This document shows positions 25,822 through 34,201 of a DNA stretch of 64,000 bases, in pieces. This stretch comes from VAXT01 sp963774625. Its GTDB lineage: Bacteria; Actinomycetota; Thermoleophilia; Gaiellales; Gaiellaceae. The first letter of the stretch is position 1, and each line of letters opens with the position of its first letter. The position numbers and the translations under genes are program-made. The stretch covers positions 456,298-520,297 of the forward strand of contig CAVZFQ010000018.1 of the NCBI GenBank assembly GCA_963774625.1, read 5' to 3'. The notes beneath the pieces are model-generated. The model was not told where the DNA came from. It worked only from the letters and a program-made list of their open reading frames with translations, and made no database searches.

Positions 25822-26424
25822 CTAGCTGGCGGCTTCGGCTTCGGCTTCGACCGCAGGCTTCTCGGTCTGGCCGAACGTGATGCCGTCACGGGCCAGCGCG
25901 AGCTGAACTTCCTCGCGGGCCTTGTAGATCCGCCACTTGACCGTGGCGAGCGTGATCTCGAGCGAGTCGGCGATCTCCGTGTAGGAGAGACCGACGACGT
26001 CACGCAGAAGGAGCGCCATCTTCAGGTCGACGTTCATCGCCTCGATCGAACGCCACACGGCGTCCATCGCCTCGACCTGCTCGACCGGCGCGTCGACGAC
26101 CTCGAGGAGGTCGGGTGCGTCGTCGAGGACGACCGACAGGCGGGGCCGGCGCTCGACCGCTCGCAACTCGTCGAGGACCCGGTTCTTCGTGACCTGGAAG
26201 AGCCACGTCGTAAAGCGGCACCGCAGCGAGAACTTCGGCAGGCCCTGGTACACGCGGAGGAAAACCTCCTGGGTCAGATCCTCCGCGAGGGAGCGGTCGC
26301 CGACGAGGCGCATCACGTAGTTGAAGACCGGCTGCTCGTAGGTGCGGACGATCAGCGTGAAAGCGCGCTCGTCTCCGCGCTGGGCTTTCCGCAGTACTCC
26401 GAGGTCCGGTTGTTGGAGTGCCAA
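25822..26424 (-). CDS. ECF-type RNA polymerase sigma factor
   Basis: 200 residues. Region 2 is seen in FNYVMRLVGDRSLAEDLTQEVFLRVYQ and region 4 in LRDVVGLSYTEIADSLEITLATVKWRIYKAREE. No anti-sigma factor is adjacent. A TACACT -10 (26437-26432) lies 7 nt before the TTG start codon at 26424, so it appears to have its own leaderless promoter although it follows gpmI on the same strand. It is convergent with the kinase gene, 9 nt apart. Confidence 0.9.
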   Translation of the reverse strand: MALQQPDLGVLRKAQRGDERAFTLIVRTYEQPVFNYVMRLVGDRSLAEDLTQEVFLRVYQGLPKFSLRCRFTTWLFQVTKNRVLDELRAVERRPRLSVVLDDAPDLLEVVDAPVEQVEAMDAVWRSIEAMNVDLKMALLLRDVVGLSYTEIADSLEITLATVKWRIYKAREEVQLALARDGITFGQTEKPAVEAEAEAAS

Positions 26425-26441
26425 GGGTCGGAGTGTAGCCC

Positions 26442-27920
26442 CTAAAGGGACTCTCCGAATAGGGATTTTCCCGTCATTTGTACGGGTTTTGTAATACCAA
26501 GCAGGGCCAGCACGGTCGGCACGAGGTCACTGAGTTCCCCATCCTCGCGGAGTGAAACGTCCGGATCCGTGACCACCAACGGCACGGGGTTCGACGTATG
26601 TGCGGTATGTGGCGTGCCATCCTCGGCGAGCATCTGCTCCGCGTTTCCGTGGTCGGCCGTGATCAGAGCGACGCCGCCCTTCTGGGACACGGCGTCGACC
26701 ACCCGGCCGAGACACTCGTCGACGGTCTCGACGGCTCGGACGGTCGCCGAAATCGATCCGGTGTGCCCGACCATGTCGGGATTGGCGAAGTTGAGAACCG
26801 CGAACCCGTACTCGCCTGAGCTGAGGGCATCCACGAAGCGGTCGGTCACCTCACGGGCCGACATCTCGGGCTTGTGGTCATAGCTGGGGACGTCCCGCGG
26901 CGACGGCACGAGGATTCGCGTCTCACCGGGCCACTCCTCTTCTCGGCCGCCGTTGAAGAAGTACGTGACGTGCGCGTACTTCTCCGTCTCCGCGACATGC
27001 AGTTGAGGCACGCCGTGCTCGGACAGGACCTCAGCCACGGTGTCGGTCACCTCCTGCTCTGCGAAGGCAACGGGAACCTCGAAGTCGTCTCGGTAGCTCG
27101 TCATCGTCGTCACGTCGAATCCTGAAGCCAGGAGCTTCTGCGTCAACTGCCGACCGCGGTCGGGCCGGAAGTTGAAGAAAACGACCGCGTCCTCGGGCTC
27201 GAGCCGGGGTCGGCCCTCGATTGCAATCGGCTCGATGAACTCGTCGGTCACGTTCTCGTCATAACTTCGGCGAATTCCGGCGATCGGATCTCTGGTGGTG
27301 AGCCCGTTGGGCCCGACGAGTGCGCCGAGCGCCTTCTCCGTACGCTCCCAGCGCTGATCGCGGTCCATTGCGTAGTAACGGCCGACCACCGTTGCGATCC
27401 GCTCGACCGGCAGCTCCGCGAGATCGTCGGCGGCCGAGGTCGGTGAGACGTCGCGCCCGTCCGTGAAGGCGTGGATGAACGTCTGATCCTCCATTCCCTG
27501 CCGGCGGGCGAGCTCGAGCAAGGCACGGACGTGGTCGATGTGCGAGTGGACTCCGCCGTACGAGACGAGGCCGAGCAGGTGCACGCGGCCGCCGCGGGCC
27601 TTCGCCCGCTCGAAGGCGCCGACGAGCGCGGGGTTCTCGAGGAGCGAGCCGTCGGCGATCGCCTGGTTCACCCGCATCAGGTCCTGGAAGAGGACTCGGC
27701 CGGAGCCGATCGTCAGGTGCCCGACCTCGGAGTTCCCCATCTGGCCCGGCGGCAATCCAACCGCTTCGCCGGACGCCTTGATAGTGGTGCTTGGGCACTC
27801 GTTCCAGAGACGATCGAAGACCGGCGTGTCCGCCAGCTCGACCGCGTTTCCGGGGCCGGGCGGTGCGAGCCCCCAGCCGTCCAGGATGACGAGCGCTACG
27901 AGCGGCTTGCGCTCAGGCAA
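26442..27920 (-). CDS. gpmI: 2,3-bisphosphoglycerate-independent phosphoglycerate mutase
   Basis: 492 residues. Family motifs are LVILDGWG, GNSEVGHLTIGSGRV (with the catalytic serine), HIDHV, FTDGRD, FNFRPDR and ITADHGNAEQM. It interconverts 3- and 2-phosphoglycerate using Mn2+ in the phosphatase-like active site. Its start overlaps the tpiA end by 25 nt, so the genes are translationally coupled in the order pgk-tpiA-gpmI. Confidence 0.96.
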   Translation of the reverse strand: MPERKPLVALVILDGWGLAPPGPGNAVELADTPVFDRLWNECPSTTIKASGEAVGLPPGQMGNSEVGHLTIGSGRVLFQDLMRVNQAIADGSLLENPALVGAFERAKARGGRVHLLGLVSYGGVHSHIDHVRALLELARRQGMEDQTFIHAFTDGRDVSPTSAADDLAELPVERIATVVGRYYAMDRDQRWERTEKALGALVGPNGLTTRDPIAGIRRSYDENVTDEFIEPIAIEGRPRLEPEDAVVFFNFRPDRGRQLTQKLLASGFDVTTMTSYRDDFEVPVAFAEQEVTDTVAEVLSEHGVPQLHVAETEKYAHVTYFFNGGREEEWPGETRILVPSPRDVPSYDHKPEMSAREVTDRFVDALSSGEYGFAVLNFANPDMVGHTGSISATVRAVETVDECLGRVVDAVSQKGGVALITADHGNAEQMLAEDGTPHTAHTSNPVPLVVTDPDVSLREDGELSDLVPTVLALLGITKPVQMTGKSLFGESL

Positions 27921-28600
27921 ATGGAGGCAAACGATTCGACGTCGAGCGAGGCCCCGCCGACGAGCGCGCCGTCGACGGCCGAGAGGCTCAGGAGCTCCTC
28001 GGCGTTCTCCGACTTCACCGAGCCACCGTAGAGCACAGGAACGCCGAGCAGTCCCTTGATGAACTCGTGCGCCTCCTGGGCGATCTCGGGCGTCGCGGTC
28101 TTCCCCGTGCCGATCGCCCAGACCGGCTCGTAGGCGATGACGAGGTTGTCCTCGGCCTCGAGGACGGAGAGCTGGCGCCGGAGCACGTCCTCGGTCTCTC
28201 CGCGCTCCCGCTCCTCCTCGGTCTCGCCCACGCAGGCGATGACCGATAGGCCCGCATCGAGAGCGGCGCGCGTGCGCCTGCCGACTCCCTCGTCGGTCTC
28301 GCCGAAGAGCTGGCGGCGCTCCGAGTGGCCGACGATGGCGCCGTAGACGCCGAGCTCGCGCAGCATCGGCGCCGAGACCTCGCCGGTGAACGCGCCTTCC
28401 GCTTCCCAGTGCACGTTCTGCGCTGCGACGGCGATGTCGGTTCCCGCCAGGATCTGCACTGCGACGGCGAGTGACGGGAACGGCGGACAGACTGCGACCT
28501 CGACCGCCTCGAGATCCGCGAGCGCACGCTTCAGCTCGATGCAGAACTCGGCCGTCTCCGCCTGGCCCTTGTACATCTTCCAGTTGCCTGCGATCAGCAC
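27896..28600 (-). CDS. tpiA: Triosephosphate isomerase
   Basis: 234 residues, somewhat short for the family. The catalytic residues are present: Lys in GNWKMY, His in VGHSERR and Glu in AYEPVWAIGTGKTA. It isomerises DHAP and glyceraldehyde-3-phosphate. The loop before VPVLYGGSVK is shortened. It begins where pgk ends, with no gap, and gpmI overlaps its end. Confidence 0.96.
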   Translation of the reverse strand: MLIAGNWKMYKGQAETAEFCIELKRALADLEAVEVAVCPPFPSLAVAVQILAGTDIAVAAQNVHWEAEGAFTGEVSAPMLRELGVYGAIVGHSERRQLFGETDEGVGRRTRAALDAGLSVIACVGETEEERERGETEDVLRRQLSVLEAEDNLVIAYEPVWAIGTGKTATPEIAQEAHEFIKGLLGVPVLYGGSVKSENAEELLSLSAVDGALVGGASLDVESFASICLSASRS

Positions 28601-29647
28601 CTAGTCCTCCTCGGGGATTGCCGCCACGCCGGGTAATTCTTTCCCTTCCAGGAGCTCGAGGGAAGCGCCACCGCCGGTCGACGCCCAGTCCACCTCGTCG
28701 ACCAGGCCCAGCTCGGTCAGCGCGCGCACTGAGTCGGCGCCCCCGACGACGCTATGCGCGTCGGCCCTGGCGACGGCCTCGGCGACAGCTTTCGTGCCTG
28801 CGGCGAAGGGAGGCCACTCGAAGACGCCCATCGGCCCATTCCAGAAGATCGTGCGCGCGCGCGAGACGCTCTCGGCGAAGCGCTCGCGCGTGTCCGGCCC
28901 GATGTCGAGCCCCAGCCAGCCTTCCGGTAATCCATCGAAGGGCACGATCTTCGTCTCGGCGTCCTCGGCGAACTCCGACGCGGCGACGACGTCGACCGGG
29001 AGCTGAACCTCGAAGTCGAGCGGGTTCGACTCGCGGATCTGCTCGGCCATCTTGCCGCCGATCAGAACCTCGTCCGCGCGGCCGCCGAGATTCTGCAGCA
29101 CGCCCAGCTTGTCGTCGACCTTGGCCCCGCCCGAGATGAGGACGAACGGCCGCTCCACGTCGCCGAGCAGCTTCCCGAGCTCCTCGAGCTCCCGCTCGAG
29201 GAGCAGGCCGGCGTACGCGGGCAGAAGCTTCGCGACGCCCACGGTCGAGGCGTGCGCGCGGTGCGCCGAGCCGAAGGCGTCGTTCACGAAGAGGTCGCAG
29301 TCGTCGGCGAGCTCGCGTGCGAAGGCCTCGTCGTTCTTCGTCTCCCCCGGGTTGAAGCGGGTGTTCTCGAGCACGCGCAGGCGCTCGTCGGGCAGGAGCT
29401 CGCCCAGCCGCGCTTCGACGGGGCGCATCGAGTAGGCCGGGTCCTCCCCCTCCGGGCGACCCAGGTGCGAGCAGACGACGACCTCCGCCGCGCCGCGCTC
29501 GAGCAGCAGCTGCAGGGTCGGGAGCGAGGCGCGAATCCGCGTGTCGTCGGCGACTCGGCCTCCCTCGAGGGGAACGTTGAGGTCGGAGCGCACGAGCACG
29601 CGCTTGCCGGATACCTCAGCGGCTCGGACCGAGCGGGGGCGCCTCAC
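28601..29647 (-). CDS. pgk: Phosphoglycerate kinase, compact form
   Basis: 348 residues from GTG 29647. Motifs: KRVLVRSDLNVPL, HLGRPEG, LENTRFNPGE, NDAFGSAHRAHAS, LISGGAKVDDKLGVL, WNGPMGVFE, and GGADSVRAL near the C-terminus. PGK is usually 390-400 residues; here segments between PVEARLGELLP and LENTRF, and between LIGGKMAEQ and LPVDVVAASEF, are shorter. It should transfer the 1-phosphate of 1,3-bisphosphoglycerate to ADP. It is the first gene of the coupled pgk-tpiA-gpmI set. Confidence 0.93.
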   Translation of the reverse strand: MRRPRSVRAAEVSGKRVLVRSDLNVPLEGGRVADDTRIRASLPTLQLLLERGAAEVVVCSHLGRPEGEDPAYSMRPVEARLGELLPDERLRVLENTRFNPGETKNDEAFARELADDCDLFVNDAFGSAHRAHASTVGVAKLLPAYAGLLLERELEELGKLLGDVERPFVLISGGAKVDDKLGVLQNLGGRADEVLIGGKMAEQIRESNPLDFEVQLPVDVVAASEFAEDAETKIVPFDGLPEGWLGLDIGPDTRERFAESVSRARTIFWNGPMGVFEWPPFAAGTKAVAEAVARADAHSVVGGADSVRALTELGLVDEVDWASTGGGASLELLEGKELPGVAAIPEED

Positions 29648-29658
29648 AGCGCCGGAGC

Positions 29659-30102
29659 TTACGCAGCCGCAGGCAGCAGGTCGGCCGATCCGACGACCAC
29701 GTGCACGATCGGCAGCGCGTAGCGTGATCGCGCGCGCTCGACGAGATCCCGCTCGAGCCAGTTGGAGCGCTCCTTGGGATGCGTCGCGATGACGATCTCG
29801 TCGGCCGGGAAGAAGTGGAGAGCGTCCGCGATCGCCTGCAGCGGGTCGGAGTCGCCCACGGAGCCCCGTGCGTCGAGCCCGGCTGCGCGCAGGCGCCCGA
29901 GACACTTCACAAGCCTGTCTTCGGCCGCATGACGCGCCTGGTCGACGTCCGAGATCCAGTGGCGTAGCCGCGAGTTCAGCGCCGGCGAGACCACGTGCAC
30001 CTCGGCCGAGCCGTTGCCGCGGACGCGGACCGTCTCGTGCAGCTGTGCTCCCTCGACCGTCTCGTTCGCCACGACGAGGATCCTGAGTGGATGTCCGTTC
30101 AT
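29659..30102 (-). CDS. Universal-stress-protein-like protein
   Basis: 147 residues with an alpha/beta pattern (ILVVANET near the N-terminus, EVHVVSP, DEIVIATHP, YALPIVHVVVG) like the UspA or adenine-nucleotide alpha-hydrolase fold. The ATP-binding GxGxS motif of UspA is not visible, so nucleotide binding is uncertain. It lies 11 nt upstream of pgk, probably in the same transcript. Confidence 0.6.
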   Translation of the reverse strand: MNGHPLRILVVANETVEGAQLHETVRVRGNGSAEVHVVSPALNSRLRHWISDVDQARHAAEDRLVKCLGRLRAAGLDARGSVGDSDPLQAIADALHFFPADEIVIATHPKERSNWLERDLVERARSRYALPIVHVVVGSADLLPAAA

Positions 30103-30167
30103 GGCTCCCAGGGTGCACGAGGCTCGGTAAAGCGCGGGCTACGGCTTTGCTAAGAGTTGGCGCCGGA

Positions 30168-31325
30168 TCACACGCCGTCGATGACGGCCTTCCCCGCGTC
30201 GCCGAAGCTGCTCTGCGCCCGCCCGTCGTCGCCGAGGGCGTGGACGACGGCGCGGCCGCCACTGGAACACGCGACGAACAGCCCTCCGCCGCTCCGCGGG
30301 GCGAGCGCTACGGGCGGCCCGCACGAAACGGCGTGCGCGGCGGCCCGGTCGAACGCCGGGTGCGGCTCGCCCTCAGCGGAGAACCGACGGAGGAGAATCC
30401 GGCCCGGTTCCTCCTCGCCGGCCGCTCCTGCGACGACGAAGTCACGGTCTGCGAGGCGAATCGCGCGCTTCGTCCGGTGGAACCAGCGCGCGTCGACGAG
30501 CACGCGCCCGCCGTCGCCGAACGACGCGTCCGGGAGGCCGTCAAGCCCGTGCCGGAAGAGGACGACCTCGTTCTCACCAGACAGCGTCGAGTACCACGCA
30601 AAGCCGTAGATCCCGCGTGAGTCGACGAAGAGCTCCCATCCTCTGCCTTCCCAGACAAGCTCGTGGGTGTCGACGTCGAGAGAGATCGCCCGCACCGGCC
30701 GTGACCAGACGGGCTGCCCGCCTTCGCTCCTGCGAATCAGCGAAATCGTCCCGGTGAAGCCCTCCTCGGTCCTCCGTTCGCGCGCCGGATCCTCTTCAAT
30801 CGTGACGATGTCCCCGCCGGGGATCGAAACCGCGGCGTACGCAACCTTGGCGTATCCGGAGCGCTCCTCACTGTTCTCGAACTCGTCAGCCGCTGGGTCG
30901 AAGCGCGTCGCGTAGTCATCTTCCCGGCTCTCTGGTCCTCCGTCGCCGGGGATCAGGCCTGGCGACTCTCGAACGACGGCCTCGACGAGCAGCTGACCTT
31001 CGTCCATGCTCGTCCGGCGGATCTCGACGGCGCATCCGTCGAGCTCGTCCTCGTCAAGCGCGTGGGTGCGCTGGAGCCGGCCGTCGGAGGTCAACTCGAG
31101 GATCGCGAGGTCGCGCGTCGCGGAGCCGTCTCCGTCGCAATAGTCGTCGTCTTCGCTGTCCCAGTCGCCCCGAGTCGCCGTGCCGACGAGCAACAGGCCC
31201 CCCTTGTCGGCGACGTGAATGTCTGCCACCGCGAAGACGCGATCCGCGCTCGCCGAGGATCCGCCGTCACCTCCGCAGCCAATCAGCAGGATGGCGACCA
31301 GCGTTGCCGCCGCTGCGGGCCGCAA
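30168..31325 (-). CDS. Lipoprotein with beta-propeller-like Delta-60 repeats
   Basis: 385 residues from TTG 31325. Hydrophobic signal plus lipobox LLIGC. The mature part has repeating blade-like units such as GLPDASFGDGGRVLVDA and RAQSSFGDAGKAVIDG, which resemble the Delta-60 repeat, along with GRILLRRFSAEGEPHPAF. The function is unknown. It sits between gap and the Usp-like gene, 14 nt after gap ends, so it looks like an insertion into the glycolytic cluster. Confidence 0.75.
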   Translation of the reverse strand: MRPAAAATLVAILLIGCGGDGGSSASADRVFAVADIHVADKGGLLLVGTATRGDWDSEDDDYCDGDGSATRDLAILELTSDGRLQRTHALDEDELDGCAVEIRRTSMDEGQLLVEAVVRESPGLIPGDGGPESREDDYATRFDPAADEFENSEERSGYAKVAYAAVSIPGGDIVTIEEDPARERRTEEGFTGTISLIRRSEGGQPVWSRPVRAISLDVDTHELVWEGRGWELFVDSRGIYGFAWYSTLSGENEVVLFRHGLDGLPDASFGDGGRVLVDARWFHRTKRAIRLADRDFVVAGAAGEEEPGRILLRRFSAEGEPHPAFDRAAAHAVSCGPPVALAPRSGGGLFVACSSGGRAVVHALGDDGRAQSSFGDAGKAVIDGV

Positions 31326-31339
31326 CGGTTCGGCGAGCT

Positions 31340-32356
31340 CTAGAGCAGCCGGTCGATGACGTCGACGCACCGGCACGAGTAGCCCCACTCGTTGTCGTAC
31401 CAGCCGATGACCTTGACCATGCGTCCGTTCGCCATCGTCGAGAGGCCGTCGATGATGCAGGAGGCCGGGTTGCCGACGATGTCCGACGAGACGATCGCGT
31501 CCTCCGTGTACTGGAGGATCCCGTCCCAGGTGTCGGTGCCGGCGGCGGTCGAGAAGGCCTCGTTCACTTCGTCCGCGGTCACCTCCCGGCCGAGGATCGC
31601 GACGAGGTCCGTCACGCTCCCGTCGGGGACCGGCACCCGCATCGCCATCCCGTCGACCTTCCCCTTCAACTCGGGGATCACCTCGCCGATCGCGCGAGCC
31701 GCACCGGTCGAGGCAGGAACGATGTTGAGTGCCGCCGCGCGCATGCGCCGCAGGTCGGGCTTGCCCTTGCGCGTGAGCGCGACCTGGTCCTGGAGCTGCT
31801 GCTCTGTCGTGTACGCGTGGATCGTCGTCATGAAGCCCTGCTCGATCCCAAAGCTGTCGAGCAGGATCTTCGCCATCGGGCCGACCGAGTTCGTCGTGCA
31901 CGACGCGTTCGAGATCAGGTGGTGCTGCTCCGAGTCGTACTTGTCGTCGTTGACGCCGAGCACGAGGGTCAGGTCGGGGTCGGTCGCGGGCGCGGAGATG
32001 ACGACCTTCTTCGCGCCGGCGGTGAGGTGCTGCGAGGCGCCCTCGCGGTCGGTGAAGAGGCCCGTCGACTCGACCACAACGTCGACACCCATGTCTTTCC
32101 ACGGCAGCGCGGTCGGGTCTCGTTCCGAGAGGACCTGGAAGGGCTTGCCGTCGACGCTGATCTCGCCCTCGGCGTGCTCGACGACCGCGTCGAGGACGCC
32201 GTGCGTCGAGTCGTATTTGAGGACGTGGGCGAGCACATCAGGCGCTGCGAGGTCGTTGACCGCAACGATCTCGAAGCCCGGGCTCTTCTGCAGGTACGCC
32301 CGGTACAGGTTCCGGCCGATGCGGCCGAAGCCGTTGATCCCAACTTTGGTCGCCAC
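31340..32356 (-). CDS. gap: Glyceraldehyde-3-phosphate dehydrogenase, type I
   Basis: 338 residues. The Rossmann start GINGFGRIGRN, catalytic SNASCTTN, HAYTTEQQLQD, and WYDNEWGYSCRCVD are diagnostic. A TAGACT -10 (32369-32364) lies 7 nt before GTG 32356, so the mRNA is probably leaderless. It oxidises glyceraldehyde-3-phosphate, followed downstream by pgk, tpiA and gpmI on the same strand, with two unrelated genes between. Confidence 0.96.
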   Translation of the reverse strand: MATKVGINGFGRIGRNLYRAYLQKSPGFEIVAVNDLAAPDVLAHVLKYDSTHGVLDAVVEHAEGEISVDGKPFQVLSERDPTALPWKDMGVDVVVESTGLFTDREGASQHLTAGAKKVVISAPATDPDLTLVLGVNDDKYDSEQHHLISNASCTTNSVGPMAKILLDSFGIEQGFMTTIHAYTTEQQLQDQVALTRKGKPDLRRMRAAALNIVPASTGAARAIGEVIPELKGKVDGMAMRVPVPDGSVTDLVAILGREVTADEVNEAFSTAAGTDTWDGILQYTEDAIVSSDIVGNPASCIIDGLSTMANGRMVKVIGWYDNEWGYSCRCVDVIDRLL

Positions 32357-32424
32357 CTTTTCGAGTCTAACTTGACCCGGACGGGGGATGAGCCTTCCTC
32401 CACGCGCCGCCGAGACAAGGGCGA

Positions 32425-33894
32425 GTGCCGCGTCTCAAGCCTGCCGTCCTGCTCGGCGCCGTCCTGGCCAGCCTCGTGCTGGCCGTGCCCGCGCAGGCGG
32501 ACATCGACGCAGGCGTCGTCGACGACACCCCGGTCGTGACCCCAGACGGCGGCGCCGCGTTTTTCGCGCTGATGAGCGACGTGGGCCTGAAGGAAGTGCG
32601 CATCACGGTGCAGTGGGATCCGGCCCATCCCACCACGATCGACAACCAGGCCTATCTGGCCACCATGGTCCCGGTCGCCACGTTGCGCGGGGTCCGGGTC
32701 GTCTTCTCGGTGCAGCAGGTCAAAGCGAGGTCGGTGACAGGCACGCCGAATGGCGCACAGCAGTTCGCGGCCTTCGCGGGACTGCTTGCGACCACGTTCC
32801 CGACCGTCCACGACTTCATCATCGGCAACGAGCCGAACCTCTCACGATTCTGGCAGCCGCAGTTCAACGGCAACCGCAGCGCCGCCCCGGCCGCGTACCA
32901 GGCGCTGCTCGCCCGCAGCTACGACGCGCTCAAGGCCGTCAACCCGACGAACAACGTCATCGGGCTGGGCCTCTCGCCCCGCGGTAACGACGCGCCACAC
33001 GCTCCCGGCAACGTGTCCCACTCCCCCGTCAAGTTCCTGAGCGCGCTCGGCAAGGCCCACCGGGCGAGCGGCCGCCGCAAGCCGCTGATGGACATGTTTG
33101 CGTTCCATCCGTACCCGAAGACCGATCGCGACCCGCTGGCCAAGGGCTATCCGTGGCCGAACGCCGGGATTCCGAACCTCGGCCGCATCAAGCAGGCGTT
33201 CTTCGACGCCTTCAACGGCACCTCGCAGAAGACGTTCGAGCAGGGCCTGAAGATGAAGCTCGACGAGGTCGGCTGGCAGGTCGGTGTCGTCCCGGCTGCG
33301 CAGGATGCCTACTTCGGCCAGGAGAGCATCAAGCCGACCGACGAGCAGACGCAGGCTTCGATCTACGCCGCCCTGCTCCGCCAGGTCGCCTGCGATCCGG
33401 CCGTGGACGCGGTCCTCTTCTTCGGGTTCCGGGACGAGCCCAATCTCGATCGCTGGCAGTCGGGCCTGATGCGGGCCGACGGCAGCAAGCGCGCGTCTTA
33501 CGACTCCGTCAAGGCGACGCTCGCCCAGACGGGCGGGCGCTGCGCCGGGAACATGCAGAACTGGCGCCACTCGATGGAGCTCGAAGGCGTCAGCGCCAAG
33601 TTCTTCAAGCTCGGCCGGCTGCCCAGTCGCGCCAAGTCGTGGAGCCTCATCGCCCGCGCCGAGGAGGACGCGCTGTTCGATGCAGGCATCCACCGCTGGA
33701 ACGGTCGCCTCAAAGCACGCGTGCTCACCAAGACCGGCCGCCTCGAGGGCCACATGGGCCGCCTCGTCAGGCTCCCTTCGCGCCGCCTCCGCCCTGGCCG
33801 CTACGTCTTCTCGATCCGCTTCCGCGCCGAGGCGAACCCGGCCCGCACGATGCGCGTCACCGGTCGCCCGTTCACGATCTACCGCGCCCGCTAG
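32425..33894 (+). CDS. Secreted clan GH-A-like glycosidase, paralogue 2
   Basis: 489 residues from GTG 32425. A Sec signal to about AQA. The barrel-type domain contains IIGNEPN (Glu 136), MFAFHPYP, DEVGWQ (Glu 281) and DEPNLDRWQSGLM. A C-terminal beta-domain of about 110 residues resembles that of paralogue 1. The candidate acid/base and nucleophile are both present. It is inserted between whiA and gap, on the opposite strand to both. Substrate unknown. Confidence 0.75.
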   Translation: MPRLKPAVLLGAVLASLVLAVPAQADIDAGVVDDTPVVTPDGGAAFFALMSDVGLKEVRITVQWDPAHPTTIDNQAYLATMVPVATLRGVRVVFSVQQVKARSVTGTPNGAQQFAAFAGLLATTFPTVHDFIIGNEPNLSRFWQPQFNGNRSAAPAAYQALLARSYDALKAVNPTNNVIGLGLSPRGNDAPHAPGNVSHSPVKFLSALGKAHRASGRRKPLMDMFAFHPYPKTDRDPLAKGYPWPNAGIPNLGRIKQAFFDAFNGTSQKTFEQGLKMKLDEVGWQVGVVPAAQDAYFGQESIKPTDEQTQASIYAALLRQVACDPAVDAVLFFGFRDEPNLDRWQSGLMRADGSKRASYDSVKATLAQTGGRCAGNMQNWRHSMELEGVSAKFFKLGRLPSRAKSWSLIARAEEDALFDAGIHRWNGRLKARVLTKTGRLEGHMGRLVRLPSRRLRPGRYVFSIRFRAEANPARTMRVTGRPFTIYRAR

Positions 33895-33918
33895 CGCGCT
33901 TTGCTGGCGCTCGCGCTT

Positions 33919-33946
33919 CCGAAGAAAGTCTGACGAGTTTCTTCGG
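33919..33946 (+). terminator. Hairpin after glycosidase paralogue 2
   Basis: CCGAAGAAA (33919-33927) and TTTCTTCGG (33938-33946) form a 9-bp stem with a 10-nt loop. No T-tract follows. The next 100 bases to 34047 hold no gene, apart from an inverted-repeat arm at 33985-33997. Confidence 0.55.
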
Positions 33947-34047
33947 CGAGGCTCCGCCCGTGCGGCCGGCGTCTTCCGCCCGATCGGCCCGCCGCACGCC
34001 ACAGTTCGGCGAAACGCCGTAGCTCCGTAGTTTTCAGGAAAGAAAAA

Positions 34048-34167
34048 GTGCGGCGGGCCGGAGGGGAAGCTCCGAGGACGACCTCCCCCTCCCGTTGAAC
34101 CGCGCTCCGGACCTTGGCGACGGACGGGGTCTAAATCCGTCGCCGGACGAGCACAGACCCGCCGCAC
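34048..34167 (-). ncRNA. Candidate structured RNA, about 120 nt, downstream of whiA
   Basis: Sense strand is minus. A perfect 10-bp closing stem (GTGCGGCGGG at the 5' end, CCCGCCGCAC at the 3' end) encloses two arms. Arm 1: GTGCTC with GAGCGC, then GGCGACGGA with TCCGTCGCC and an 11-nt loop. Arm 2: GGAGGGG with CCCCTCC and an apical GAGG/CCTC hairpin. A T-rich run (TTTTTCTTTCC) follows the closing stem. A promoter-like TTGTAG-18-GATACT lies just upstream. No known RNA family is recognised; its three-way topology resembles 5S rRNA, but the sequence does not. Confidence 0.55.
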
Positions 34168-34171
34168 GGCA

Positions 34172-34201
34172 AGTATCTCTCATTTCTACCGAAAGCTACA
34201 A
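34172..34201 (-). promoter_or_regulatory. Promoter of the candidate RNA
   Basis: -35 TTGTAG (34201-34196, overlapping the whiA stop), 18-nt spacer, -10 GATACT (34177-34172). Each box matches the sigma-70 consensus at 4 of 6 positions. The expected start is about 34165-34167, at the first base of the RNA closing stem. Confidence 0.5.

Noticed and set aside
34110..34145. tRNA-Pyl-like anticodon arm (TCTAAATCC with TCCGT stem)
   Set aside because: The loop is 11 nt rather than 7, and there is no acceptor stem, T-arm or tRNA-like length around it; it is one arm of the larger RNA candidate.
34048..34167. A second 5S rRNA gene
   Set aside because: The length and three-way layout are similar, but none of the conserved 5S sequence (for example CCGAAC in loop C) is present. 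A true 5S lies at 59687-59802.
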